Part shown: positions 24,711-32,402 of the stretch, one piece after another | Position numbering within the stretch: position 1 is the stretch's first letter | How the letters are laid out: the number at the start of each line of letters is the position of its first letter | Source of the DNA: Micromonospora cremea | Lineage (GTDB): Bacteria; Actinomycetota; Actinomycetes; Mycobacteriales; Micromonosporaceae | Length of the DNA: 64,000 bases | Reading direction: 5' to 3' | NCBI RefSeq assembly: GCF_900143515.1 | Contig: NZ_FSQT01000002.1 | Location: 3,163,501-3,227,500, forward strand | Program-made: the position numbers and the translations under genes | Notes under the pieces: generated by a model | What the model was told of the DNA's origin: nothing | What the model saw: the letters and a program-made list of their open reading frames with translations, nothing else | The model's database searches: none

Positions 24711-24908
24711 GTGGCCACAACAGGCCACGCCGAACTTTTCTCCACCACGTACCGGTTCACCGCGCCGGACACCGGTGACGACGCCACCGACTCCGACGTC
24801 TTCGTCACCTTCGACGTGCCGGACCAGCAGTCGGCGTAGTCCGACGCGGTGCAGCTCGCGCAGGGCGCCGAGACCGCCCTCGACATCGGTCTGGTCAGCG
24901 TCGGCTGA
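24711..24908 (+). pseudogene. Short unknown gene interrupted by TAG
   Basis: From a GTG the frame gives 42 residues (ELFSTTYRFTAPDTGDDAT, then DVFVTFDVPDQQSA), meets TAG at 24837, and continues with 22 more protein-like residues (SDAVQLAQGAETALDIGLVS) to a TGA just before a strong terminator. The acidic, strand-like pattern on both sides of the TAG suggests one former 65-residue gene. I do not recognise the family. Confidence 0.4.
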
Positions 24909-24919
24909 CGAGGTCGCCC

Positions 24920-24963
24920 ACGGGGGCCCTGACCGGCGCGCTGCCGCCGGTCAGGGCCCCCGT
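24920..24963. terminator. Strong bidirectional terminator
   Basis: A perfect 18-bp stem (ACGGGGGCCCTGACCGGC and its complement) with an eight-base loop lies between the short broken gene and the convergent MMPL gene. Confidence 0.85.
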
Positions 24964-24978
24964 CTCCCGCGGGATCTC

Positions 24979-27111
24979 CTACGAGGCCGCCGGTGCCCGC
25001 TCGATCGGCGGTGCCGCGACCGGCCGGAACGTTGGCCGTGCCAGGGCGCTCGGCCACCAGGTGCGGGGGCCGATGTGCAGCGCCAGCGCCGGGACGAGCA
25101 GGCTGCGGACGAGGAACGTGTCGAGCAGCACCCCGACGCCGATGATGACCGCCGACTGCACGGACGGCACCAGCGGCAGCACGCTGAGCGCGCCGAACGT
25201 AGCGGCCAGCACCACGCCCGCGCTGGTGATCACCCCGCCGGTCACGGTCAGCGCATGCAGCACGCCCTGCCGGTGCCCGAGCCGCGCCGTCTCCTCCCGA
25301 GCCCTGGTGGCGAGGAAGATGGTGTAGTCCACGCCGAGGGCGACGAGGAACAGGAACGTCTGCAGCGGGATCCCGACGAAGAGCTTCGGGTAGCCCATCG
25401 CGTCGAGGATCAGCCCGGCCGCGCCCATCGCGGCGGCGTAGGACAGGACCACGCTCGCGAGCAACAGCAGCGGCGCGACCAGCGACCGCAGCAGCAGCAC
25501 CAGGATGATGAAGACGACCGCCAGCACGAGCGGCACCACGACCCGGTTGTCCCGGCCGACCGTCCGCTCCTCGTCGAGCAGGTACGCGGAGTCCCCGCCG
25601 ACCAGCGCCTGCGCGCTCGGCACCGCGTGCACCGCGGCGCGGAGCCGGTTGACGGTGTCCAGCGCCGCGTCGCTGTCCGGGGTGTGGGCCAGGACTGCCG
25701 CGATGCGCACCCAGCGGCCATCCGGCGAGGGCTCCGGCTCGCCCACCTCGGCAACCCCCGGCACGGTACGGGCGGCGGCCACCACCTGGTCGGCCGGACC
25801 GGCGGCGGCCAGGATCTCGGCGGGTGCGACCGCTCCCCTTGGATAGTGCGCCTCGATCATTCGTTGGCCAGTGACCGAGCCGACCTCCTTGGTGAAGGAC
25901 TCGTCATGCGGCATGCCGATGCTGAGGTTGCCAATGCCGAAGCTGAGAACCACCAGCGCCGCCGCCGTGCCCAGCCACACCGCGCGGGGCCGCCGGCCAA
26001 CGAAACCGGCGATCCGGCGCCACACCCCGTGCTCGGCCGCCACGTCGAGCCCGATCGCGTCCGGTGCGTATCGCGGCACGAACGGCCAGAACAGCCACCG
26101 CCCGAAGATGACCAGCACGGCCGGCAGCAGCGTGGTCATGGCGAGGAACGCCGCCGCGATCCCGACCGCGCCGACCGGTCCGAGCCCCCGGGTGGACGGC
26201 AGTTGCGCGGCGAGCAGGCACAGCAGGCCGATCGCGACGGTCGCCGCCGAGGCGGCGATCGCGCCGATCGACCGTCGCAGCGCGACGGCCATCGCCGCGT
26301 GCCGGTCGGCGTGCCGGCGCAGTTCCTCCCGGTAGCGGGCGATGAGCAGCAGGGCGTAGTCCACGCCGACACCGAAGACCAGCACGGTCAGGATGCTCTG
26401 GCTCTGGAAGTCCACGGCCAGCCCGGCGTGCCGGGCCAGCAGGTACACCACGGCGCTGGCGAGCTGGTTGGCCACCGCGACCGTGATGAGCGGGATCAAC
26501 CACAGGACCGGGCTGCGGTACGTCACGAGGAGCAGCAACGCGACGGCGGCCGCGGTCGCCAACAGCAGCGTGCTGTCCATGCCGGCGAACGCGTCGAAGA
26601 CGTCGTCCTCGCCCCCGGCCGGACCGGTGAGCGCGGTCCGCAGGCTGGCCGGTGCGTCCCTACTCAGCTGCTCCTTGACGTCGGCCACGGCGTCGGCCCG
26701 CTGGTCGGCGTCCCCCGCGATCGGGAAGGAGAGCAGCAGCGCCTGCCCGTCCTCGCTGGCCACCGGCGGGGGCACCTGGCCGTCGGCGTACCGGGCGAAC
26801 GCCGTGCGGTCGCCGTCGACCTTCGCGCGGTCGGCGTCGGTGAGCCCGCTCTCGCGGACGTAGACGGCGACGGCCAATGGCTTCTGCGAGTCCGGGAACG
26901 CCTCCTCGGCCCGCTGCACCGCCCTGCTGGCTTCGGCGGTGGCGGGCAGCGCGCCGAGGGAGTCGTTGTCCTGCACCTCGGTGAGCTTGATCGCCAGCGG
27001 CCCGGCCGCCGCGACGAGGACGAGCCAGAAGACGAGCATCATGTACTTGCTGCGTCGGCCGGACGGCATTGCGGCCAGTCGGTGCCGCGCGGTTTCCTTT
27101 TGCCTGGTCAT
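24979..27111 (-). CDS. MMPL-family (RND) membrane transporter
   Basis: The 710-residue protein has the two-fold MMPL layout: one N-terminal helix, a large periplasmic loop, five helices, then the same again. Typical segments are VFGVGVDYALLLIARYREEL (first half) and VALGVDYTIFLATRAREET (second half), which carry the Asp-Tyr pairs of proton relay. It exports lipids or hydrophobic compounds. The ATG at 27109-27111 gives the family's usual length. It diverges from a histidine kinase/response regulator operon that probably controls it; an inverted repeat sits between them. Confidence 0.9.
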   Translation of the reverse strand: MTRQKETARHRLAAMPSGRRSKYMMLVFWLVLVAAAGPLAIKLTEVQDNDSLGALPATAEASRAVQRAEEAFPDSQKPLAVAVYVRESGLTDADRAKVDGDRTAFARYADGQVPPPVASEDGQALLLSFPIAGDADQRADAVADVKEQLSRDAPASLRTALTGPAGGEDDVFDAFAGMDSTLLLATAAAVALLLLVTYRSPVLWLIPLITVAVANQLASAVVYLLARHAGLAVDFQSQSILTVLVFGVGVDYALLLIARYREELRRHADRHAAMAVALRRSIGAIAASAATVAIGLLCLLAAQLPSTRGLGPVGAVGIAAAFLAMTTLLPAVLVIFGRWLFWPFVPRYAPDAIGLDVAAEHGVWRRIAGFVGRRPRAVWLGTAAALVVLSFGIGNLSIGMPHDESFTKEVGSVTGQRMIEAHYPRGAVAPAEILAAAGPADQVVAAARTVPGVAEVGEPEPSPDGRWVRIAAVLAHTPDSDAALDTVNRLRAAVHAVPSAQALVGGDSAYLLDEERTVGRDNRVVVPLVLAVVFIILVLLLRSLVAPLLLLASVVLSYAAAMGAAGLILDAMGYPKLFVGIPLQTFLFLVALGVDYTIFLATRAREETARLGHRQGVLHALTVTGGVITSAGVVLAATFGALSVLPLVPSVQSAVIIGVGVLLDTFLVRSLLVPALALHIGPRTWWPSALARPTFRPVAAPPIERAPAAS

Positions 27112-27168
27112 GCCTTCGATCCTTCGGCCGTCGCAGGTGGAAGGCAGGGGTGGCAGGTCCCGAAGGCA

Positions 27169-27186
27169 GGTGGTGGTAGCACCACC
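27169..27186. promoter_or_regulatory. Inverted repeat in the divergent MMPL/kinase promoter region
   Basis: GGTGGTG-GTAG-CACCACC lies in the 109-base gap between the divergent genes and is a candidate site for the LuxR-type response regulator at 28483. Confidence 0.5.
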
Positions 27187-27220
27187 GATTCCGGTGGCGC
27201 ATCGGGCGGAGAATGACGCC

Positions 27221-28531
27221 GTGGACCGCTCCGTACGCTCGACCGTCTGGCAGCAGATCCGGCCCGGCGCGCTCGCCGCCGTGCAGGGCCTGGCTGTGGC
27301 CCTGCTCAGCCTGACCACCAACGTGCTGCTGTTCGCGCTGTCGGTGGTCTCCCTCGCGCTCATCCCCGCCCTCGGCATCGGGTTCGCCCTCTTCCCCGCG
27401 GTGACCGTGCTCGTACGGCTGTCGCTGACGCTGCAACGGCGCCTGAGCCGGTCCGCCGGCGTGCTGATCGCCTCGCCGTACGCGCCGGTGCCCGCCGGCG
27501 CCCGGCTCGGCACCTGGCAGCGGTTCCGGTGGGTGGTCTCGGACCCGGCGACCTGGCGGGACCTCGCCTGGCTGATCCCCGGCGCGGTCACCGGCGGCGC
27601 CTGCGTGCTCGCGTTCGCGCTGGCCGCGTACGGGCTGGAGGGGGCCCTGTTCGTGCCGCTGGTGCTCTACCTGAGCATCGACTGGTACGGCTACGGCGTG
27701 TTCTGGCCGATGGACAACCTCGCGAAGGCGTGGCTGGCCGCGCCGCAGGGTTGGCTGCTCCTCGCCGGTGGGCTGGCCGTCGCACCGTGGCTGCTGTGGC
27801 TGCACTTCCGCTTCGCCGGCTTCTTCCTCGCCCCCACCCGGGCGCAGGAGCTGGCACTGCGGGTCCGGCACCTCGCCGCCACCCGCGCCGACACCATCGA
27901 CACGCAGGCCGCCGAGCTGCGCCGCATCGAACGCGACCTGCACGACGGTGCGCAGGCCCGGCTGGTCGCACTGCGGATGAGCATCGGCCTGGCCGAGCAG
28001 CTCATGGCCAACGACCCGGCACGGGCGGCGCGACTGCTCAGCGAGGCGCAGGAGACCAGCGGCCACGCCCTCGCCGAACTCCGCCACCTCGTCCGCGGCA
28101 TCTACCCGCCCGTACTCGCCGAACGCGGCCTCAACGGGGCGGTGCAGGCACTCGCCCTCACCGTCGCGCCGCCCGTGGACGTGGACGTCGACCTGGACCT
28201 GCCCGGCAGCCCGCCCGCGGCGGTCGAGTCCGCGGCGTACTTCGCAGTGGCCGAGCTGCTCACCAACGTGGCCAAGCACAGCGGCGCCCGGCGCGCCTGG
28301 GTCTCTCTGGTGCACCGGGACGGTGTGCTGCGCACGGAGGTCGGCGACGACGGGCGCGGCGGCGCCACGCCGGACGCAGGGACCGGCCTGGCGGGCGTAC
28401 GACGCCGTCTGGCGGCCTTCGATGGCACGATGACCGTGACCAGTCCGCCCGGCGGACCCACCGTCGTGACCATGGAGCTGCCGTGCGAGTTGTCATCGCG
28501 GAGGACCTTGCCCTCCTCCGGGACGGGCTGA
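27221..28531 (+). CDS. Sensor histidine kinase (HisKA_3, NarL-type partner)
   Basis: The 436-residue protein has an N-terminal membrane region with about five helices (residues 15-205), a HisKA_3 dimer helix with the phospho-accepting His in RRIERDLHDGAQARLVAL, and a HATPase_c domain with AELLTNVAKHSGA (N box) and GDDGRGGATPDAGTGLAG (G boxes). A GTG start is used, with GGGCGGA ten bases upstream. The 3' end overlaps the response regulator gene by 49 bases, showing strict coupling. Divergent transcription from an MMPL exporter suggests it controls export in response to a membrane or drug signal. Confidence 0.92.
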   Translation: MDRSVRSTVWQQIRPGALAAVQGLAVALLSLTTNVLLFALSVVSLALIPALGIGFALFPAVTVLVRLSLTLQRRLSRSAGVLIASPYAPVPAGARLGTWQRFRWVVSDPATWRDLAWLIPGAVTGGACVLAFALAAYGLEGALFVPLVLYLSIDWYGYGVFWPMDNLAKAWLAAPQGWLLLAGGLAVAPWLLWLHFRFAGFFLAPTRAQELALRVRHLAATRADTIDTQAAELRRIERDLHDGAQARLVALRMSIGLAEQLMANDPARAARLLSEAQETSGHALAELRHLVRGIYPPVLAERGLNGAVQALALTVAPPVDVDVDLDLPGSPPAAVESAAYFAVAELLTNVAKHSGARRAWVSLVHRDGVLRTEVGDDGRGGATPDAGTGLAGVRRRLAAFDGTMTVTSPPGGPTVVTMELPCELSSRRTLPSSGTG

Positions 28532-29127
28532 CGCACATCCTCCACGCGAACGGACACCAGGTCGTCGAGGCCGTCGCCGACGGGCCGTCCGTGCTGCCGG
28601 CGCTCACCCGGCACCGCCCCGACATCGCCGTCGTCGACGTACGCCTCCCACCCACCTTCACCGACGAAGGCCTGCAAGCCGCCCTCGCGGCCCGGATGCA
28701 GATGCCCGGGCTACCGATCCTCGTGCTGTCCCAACACGTCGAGCAGCTGTACGCCCGCGAACTCCTCGCCGACCGCAGCGGGGGAGTCGGCTACCTGCTC
28801 AAGGACCGGGTGTCCAACGTCGGCCAGTTCATCGACGCGCTACGCCGAGTGGCTGGCGGCGGGATGGTGATGGACCCGGAGGTGGTCACCCAACTGCTGG
28901 CCCGTAACTCCGGCATGCAGCCACTGCGGGACCTCACCGCCCGGGAGCGGGAGGTGCTGGGTCTGATGGCCGAGGGACGGTCGAACGCGGCGATCGCGGG
29001 CCGGCTGTTCGTCACGGAGAAGGCGGTGAGCAAGCACATCAACAACATCTTCAGCAAGCTCGGGATGCCACCGTCGGACGACGACAACCGACGAGTGCTC
29101 GCGGTGCTCGCATACCTCAACGGCTGA
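28483..29127 (+). CDS. LuxR/NarL-type response regulator
   Basis: The 214-residue protein has a receiver domain (VRVVIAEDLALLRDGLTHIL; phospho-Asp in AVVDVRLPP; Lys in YLLKDRV) and a C-terminal LuxR HTH (LTAREREVLGLMAEGRSNAA, IAGRLFVTEKAVSKHINNIF). The GTG start at 28483 lies within the kinase gene. Fragments of near-identical 3' ends occur at 32171 and 42573, showing that this locus type was copied and broken elsewhere in the window. Confidence 0.93.
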   Translation: MRVVIAEDLALLRDGLTHILHANGHQVVEAVADGPSVLPALTRHRPDIAVVDVRLPPTFTDEGLQAALAARMQMPGLPILVLSQHVEQLYARELLADRSGGVGYLLKDRVSNVGQFIDALRRVAGGGMVMDPEVVTQLLARNSGMQPLRDLTAREREVLGLMAEGRSNAAIAGRLFVTEKAVSKHINNIFSKLGMPPSDDDNRRVLAVLAYLNG

Positions 29128-29316
29128 CGCAGCTACACCGCTTTCCCGGCCGGACCGGTCGACGCCCGGGCCCGGGCATTGCTCGCCCACCTCGCCGCGC
29201 GCCAGGTCTGCTGACATAGAACGCGGAGGGCGGGTCGCTCTCGACCGGCCCTCACCGACGTCGCATGGGGATTGGCGACGCTGTCTGTCCCCGCCAGTAG
29301 CCCATGCGATGGCCCC

Positions 29317-29642
29317 CTACCGCAGATGAAACCGTTCATCGACGGCGAGGACCGCCAGCTGCGGCACGGAAAGCGGCAGCGCAGTCAGCCCCGGCCGGTC
29401 GTCGCCGAGCTTCGCGCGCTGTGCAACGTAGACCATGACACCGTCCGGGTGCCAGTACGCCGACCACCGGTCGAACCGATCGTCGCGGCCGGGCCGCACC
29501 ACCACCCCGACCTGTGCCAGGCCGACGGCCACCACTGCACACACGTCCCGCATGATCTGTTCGCAGCGGGTGAGGATCGGGTCGGTGAGCGCCCCACGCC
29601 GATACGTGGTGGTGAAGACCAGATGCACATGCAGGTTGTAGC
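29317..29642 (-). pseudogene. IS200/IS605 TnpA (Y1 transposase) fragment joined to an unknown coding fragment
   Basis: On the minus strand the frame reads YNLHVHLVFTTTYRRGALTD and PILTRCEQIMRDVCA, the N-terminal strand and helix of IS200/IS605 TnpA. Homology stops near 29540, before the HUH and Tyr motifs. The frame continues with protein-like but unrelated sequence (RPGRDDRFDRWSAYWHPDGV, GLTALPLSVPQLAVLAVDE) to a stop at 29317. The transposase is dead, and the second part looks like the end of another gene I do not recognise. Confidence 0.65.
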
Positions 29643-29644
29643 TA

Positions 29645-29674
29645 GTGCCCTGACCACAAACGTTGGCCGGGTTG
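29645..29674 (+). repeat. Left terminal inverted repeat of the IS630-family element
   Basis: It pairs with 30852-30881 over 30 bases with a single mismatch. The TA target copy is at 29643-29644. Confidence 0.88.
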
Positions 29675-29731
29675 GGTGACACACCGGGCCGGGTCCGCTG
29701 CGTGGACCCGGGGCCGGTCAAGGCTGTGTAG

Positions 29732-30850
29732 GTGGCAGAACCCGTTCGAGTACGCCGATTGAGCGATCCAGAAGGCCAGAAGCTGCAACGCCTCGTGCGT
29801 CGCGGGACCGGTTCAGCGGTCCGGCTGCGCCGGGCGATGGTCGTGCTGGCCTCCGCCGGCGGCAACAGCGTGCCGGTCATCGCCCGGCTGGTCCAAGCCG
29901 ACGAGGACTCCGTCCGTGGTGTCATTCACCGGTTCAACGAGATGGGAATGCCCAGCCTGGACCCTCAGTGGGCGGGTGGCCGTCCCCGCCAGATCAGTCC
30001 TGACGACGAGCAGTTCATCGTCTCGACGGCCAACACCCGCCCGACCAAACTCCGGCGCCCATTCACCCGCTGGAGTATCCGCAAACTCGCCGAGTACCTG
30101 GCCACCAACCCCGACCGGAGCGTCCTGGTGGGCCGCGAACGACTGCGGCAACTCCTGCGCAAACACGAGATCACCTTCCAGCGCACGAAGACGTGGAAGG
30201 AGTCGAACGACCCGCAACGTGAGGCGAAACTGGCCCGCATCGAGCACGTCATGCACCACTTCCCGCACCGGGTGTTCGCGTTCGACGAGTTCGGGCCGCT
30301 GGCGATCCGACCGCAGGCCGGGTCCGGATGGCAGCGCAAAAACCATCCGGACCGGCTGCCTGCGAACTACCACAAACTGCACGGCGTCCGGCAGTTCCAC
30401 GGCTGCTACTCCGTCGGTGACGACACCATGTTCGGCGTCATCCACCAGCAGAAATCCGCGGCCAACACCCTCGCCGCCCTGAAATCGATCCGCGCGAAAC
30501 GGCCGGACGGCGCCCCGATCTACGTCATCCTCGACAATCTGTCCGCGCACAAAGGCGCCGCCATCCGGCAGTGGGCGACCCGGAACAAGGTCGAGCTCTG
30601 CTTCACCCCGACCTACGCATCCTGGGCCAACCCGATCGAGGCCCACTTCGGCCCGCTGCGCACCTTCGTCATCGCCGGATCCGACCACCAAAACCACGTC
30701 GCCCTCGGTCGCCACCTGCATCAATACCTACGCTGGCGCAACGCCAACGCCCGCCACCCCGACGTCCTGACCGCTCAACGCCGCGAACGCGCACGCGTCC
30801 GCAGCGAACGACAACACCGCTGGGGCCACCCCGCAGCCAAGGCCGCCTAA
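29732..30850 (+). CDS. IS630-family DDE transposase
   Basis: The 372-residue protein has an N-terminal HTH domain (VRLRRAMVVLASAGGNSVPV, then IARLVQADEDSVRGVIHRF) and a DDE catalytic domain: Asp in VFAFDEFGPL, Asp in YVILDNLSAHKG, and Glu in YASWANPIEAHFGPLR. Its length is normal and no frameshift is needed, so the enzyme looks functional. The GTG start at 29732 has no strong ribosome site. The gene fills the IS between its inverted repeats. Confidence 0.92.
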   Translation: MAEPVRVRRLSDPEGQKLQRLVRRGTGSAVRLRRAMVVLASAGGNSVPVIARLVQADEDSVRGVIHRFNEMGMPSLDPQWAGGRPRQISPDDEQFIVSTANTRPTKLRRPFTRWSIRKLAEYLATNPDRSVLVGRERLRQLLRKHEITFQRTKTWKESNDPQREAKLARIEHVMHHFPHRVFAFDEFGPLAIRPQAGSGWQRKNHPDRLPANYHKLHGVRQFHGCYSVGDDTMFGVIHQQKSAANTLAALKSIRAKRPDGAPIYVILDNLSAHKGAAIRQWATRNKVELCFTPTYASWANPIEAHFGPLRTFVIAGSDHQNHVALGRHLHQYLRWRNANARHPDVLTAQRRERARVRSERQHRWGHPAAKAA

Positions 30851-30851
30851 C

Positions 30852-30881
30852 CAACCCGGCGAACGTTTGTGGTCAGGGCAC
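30852..30881 (-). repeat. Right terminal inverted repeat of the IS630-family element
   Basis: It starts two bases after the transposase stop and is the partner of 29645-29674. The TA target copy is at 30882-30883. Confidence 0.88.
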
Positions 30882-30883
30882 TA

Positions 30884-30945
30884 GGCTAACGCTGCGGCCA
30901 CGTCGAACGTCCGGGTCTGGCGCCCATTTGGTGACATGGGCCAAT
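30884..30945 (-). pseudogene. 5' end of the IS605-type tnpA, cut off by the IS630 element
   Basis: The minus strand reads KWAPDPDVRRGRSVS, the usual opening of actinobacterial IS200/IS605 TnpA. Its natural continuation (YNLHVHLVF) lies on the other side of the inserted IS. Even after removal of the IS the two parts are one base out of frame, so the gene was probably already decayed or was altered at insertion. Confidence 0.55.
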
Positions 30946-30960
30946 TGCTACGGTGATCGC

Positions 30961-32136
30961 GTGGAGCTGGTGGTGCAGGTGAAACTCCTGCCGACGCCTG
31001 GGCAGGCGGCAGTGTTGGGGGCGACCCTGCGCGCGTGTAACCAGGCGGCCTGCGACGTGGCGGTCGTGGCCCGCGAGTCGGCCGTGTACCGCAACTACGA
31101 CCTGCGCAAGCACGTCTACGCCGGGATCAAGGCCGACTACGGGTTGGGTGCCCAGGCGGCGCAGCACGTCATCAAGAAGGTCGCCGACGCCTACACAGTC
31201 CTGACGGCGAACCTCAAGGCCGGACGGTACGGCAAGCCCGGCTCGAATCGGCGCAGGCGGATCGAGGCCAACCCGATCGGGTTCCGCTGGGACGCCGCAC
31301 AGCCCTACGACGCCCGGATGCTGTCCTGGCAGCACGACGCTCGGACGGTGTCCATCTGGACCACCGCCGGCCGACTCAAAGCCATGGCATACACCGGCTC
31401 GCCGACCCAGCTCAAGGCCGTCGCCACCAGCGTGATCGGCGAGTGCGACCTGGTGCACCGCGACGGGATGTGGTTCCTGTACGCCTCGATCGAGGTGGCC
31501 GAGACGCCGCCGTACGAACCGGATGGCTTCCTCGGCGTGGACATGGGCATCTCCAACATCGCCTACGACTCCGATGGCACCCGCTACGCCGGCACCCGGC
31601 TCAATGGCTACCGCCGCCGCCAGATGCGGCTGCGGGCTCGGCTGCAACATAAGGGCACCACGTCGGCCAAGCGGCTTCTGGTCCGGCGTAACAAGAAGGA
31701 AGCGCGGCACGCCGCGAACGTCAATCACCGCATCGCCAAGACTATTGTGACCGAGGCTGCACGCACCGGTCGCGGTATCGCCGTTGAAGAACTGACGGGG
31801 ATCCGTGAGCGGGTCCGGCTGAGAAAGCCCCAACGGGTCACGCTCCACTCGTGGTCGTTTCACCAGCTCGGCGGGTTCCTTACCTACAAGGCCCGCCGAG
31901 CTGGTGTACCGCTGGTCCAGGTCGACCCGCGGTACACCTCCCAGACCTGCCACGGCTGCAAGCACCGCGACAGGCGGAACCGGCCGAACCAGGAAACCTT
32001 CACCTGTCGATCGTGCGGGGTCGTTGCCCACGCCGATCACAATGCGGCTCTCAACATCGCCGAGCGCGGTGTCGGGAGCTGGGGCGCAGTCAACCGCCCG
32101 CACGTGGCATCACCTCGCAGCCAGCGAGGGGATTGA
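30961..32136 (+). CDS. tnpB: TnpB, RNA-guided nuclease of an IS605-type element
   Basis: The 391-residue protein has all three RuvC acids: Asp 194 in FLGVDMGISN, Glu 276 in IAVEELTGI, and Asp 359 in HADHNAALNIAERG. A zinc ribbon sits between them (CHGC ... CRSC, residues 330-352). The length fits TnpB, the IS605 protein that cuts DNA guided by an RNA made from the element's right end. The GTG at 30961 was chosen because homologues begin VELVVQVKLLPT; the frame is open further upstream into the IS630 element without family sequence. Its TnpA partner is broken, so the element cannot move by itself, yet TnpB appears intact. Confidence 0.92.
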   Translation: MELVVQVKLLPTPGQAAVLGATLRACNQAACDVAVVARESAVYRNYDLRKHVYAGIKADYGLGAQAAQHVIKKVADAYTVLTANLKAGRYGKPGSNRRRRIEANPIGFRWDAAQPYDARMLSWQHDARTVSIWTTAGRLKAMAYTGSPTQLKAVATSVIGECDLVHRDGMWFLYASIEVAETPPYEPDGFLGVDMGISNIAYDSDGTRYAGTRLNGYRRRQMRLRARLQHKGTTSAKRLLVRRNKKEARHAANVNHRIAKTIVTEAARTGRGIAVEELTGIRERVRLRKPQRVTLHSWSFHQLGGFLTYKARRAGVPLVQVDPRYTSQTCHGCKHRDRRNRPNQETFTCRSCGVVAHADHNAALNIAERGVGSWGAVNRPHVASPRSQRGD

Positions 32137-32165
32137 CCCACAAACCCGCTCATTCAGGGGCGGGT
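32113..32165 (+). ncRNA. Probable right end and guide-RNA (omega/reRNA) scaffold of the IS605-type element
   Basis: Two hairpins follow or overlap the tnpB end: CCTCGC/GCGAGG at 32113-32129 and ACCCGC/GCGGGT at 32144-32165. In TnpB elements the RNA that guides the nuclease comes from this position and ends in flanking DNA. The flank here (from about 32170) is the remnant of a response regulator gene. The RNA itself is inferred. Confidence 0.5.
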
Positions 32166-32170
32166 AGTTG

Positions 32171-32244
32171 ACCAAGCTGGGTATGCCACCGTCCGATGAC
32201 AACAATCGACGGGTGCTCCCAGTGCTCGAGTACCTGAACAGGTG
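32171..32244 (+). pseudogene. 3' end of a LuxR-type response regulator gene
   Basis: Directly after the element's right end the frame TKLGMPPSDDNNRRVLPVL, ending EYLNR and a stop, matches the C-terminus of the response regulator at 28483 (SKLGMPPSDDDNRRVLAVL). The rest of this copy is gone, so the IS605-type element inserted in or recombined with a second regulator gene. Confidence 0.8.
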
Positions 32245-32402
32245 AAACTCGGGCAGCCCCCGGAACCCAAGCATCCGAAAAGGAGCGCCAGCCGTGGGTA
32301 GTCTGCACAACGGGTAGCGAATACTGCCGGCAGAGTGATGGGCGGGTGCCCTGGGCGCTCCAGGCCCCAGACGTCGGTGGTGCCGAACACGCGGGGGAAA
32401 CC

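Larger units (their letters stand above)
29645..30881 (+). mobile_element. Complete IS630-family insertion sequence nested in the IS605-type element
   Basis: The ends form inverted repeats of about 30 bases (outer part GTGCCCTGACCACAAACGTT) with one mismatch, left at 29645-29674 and right at 30852-30881. Each is flanked by TA, the duplicated target of IS630 elements; joining the flanks restores CTAG, the preferred IS630 site. The element carries one intact transposase gene and interrupts the tnpA remnant. Confidence 0.88.

Noticed and set aside
30571..30960. N-terminal extension of TnpB into the IS630 element
   Set aside because: The extra codons are the out-of-frame reading of the transposase 3' end; TnpB homology starts at the GTG at 30961.
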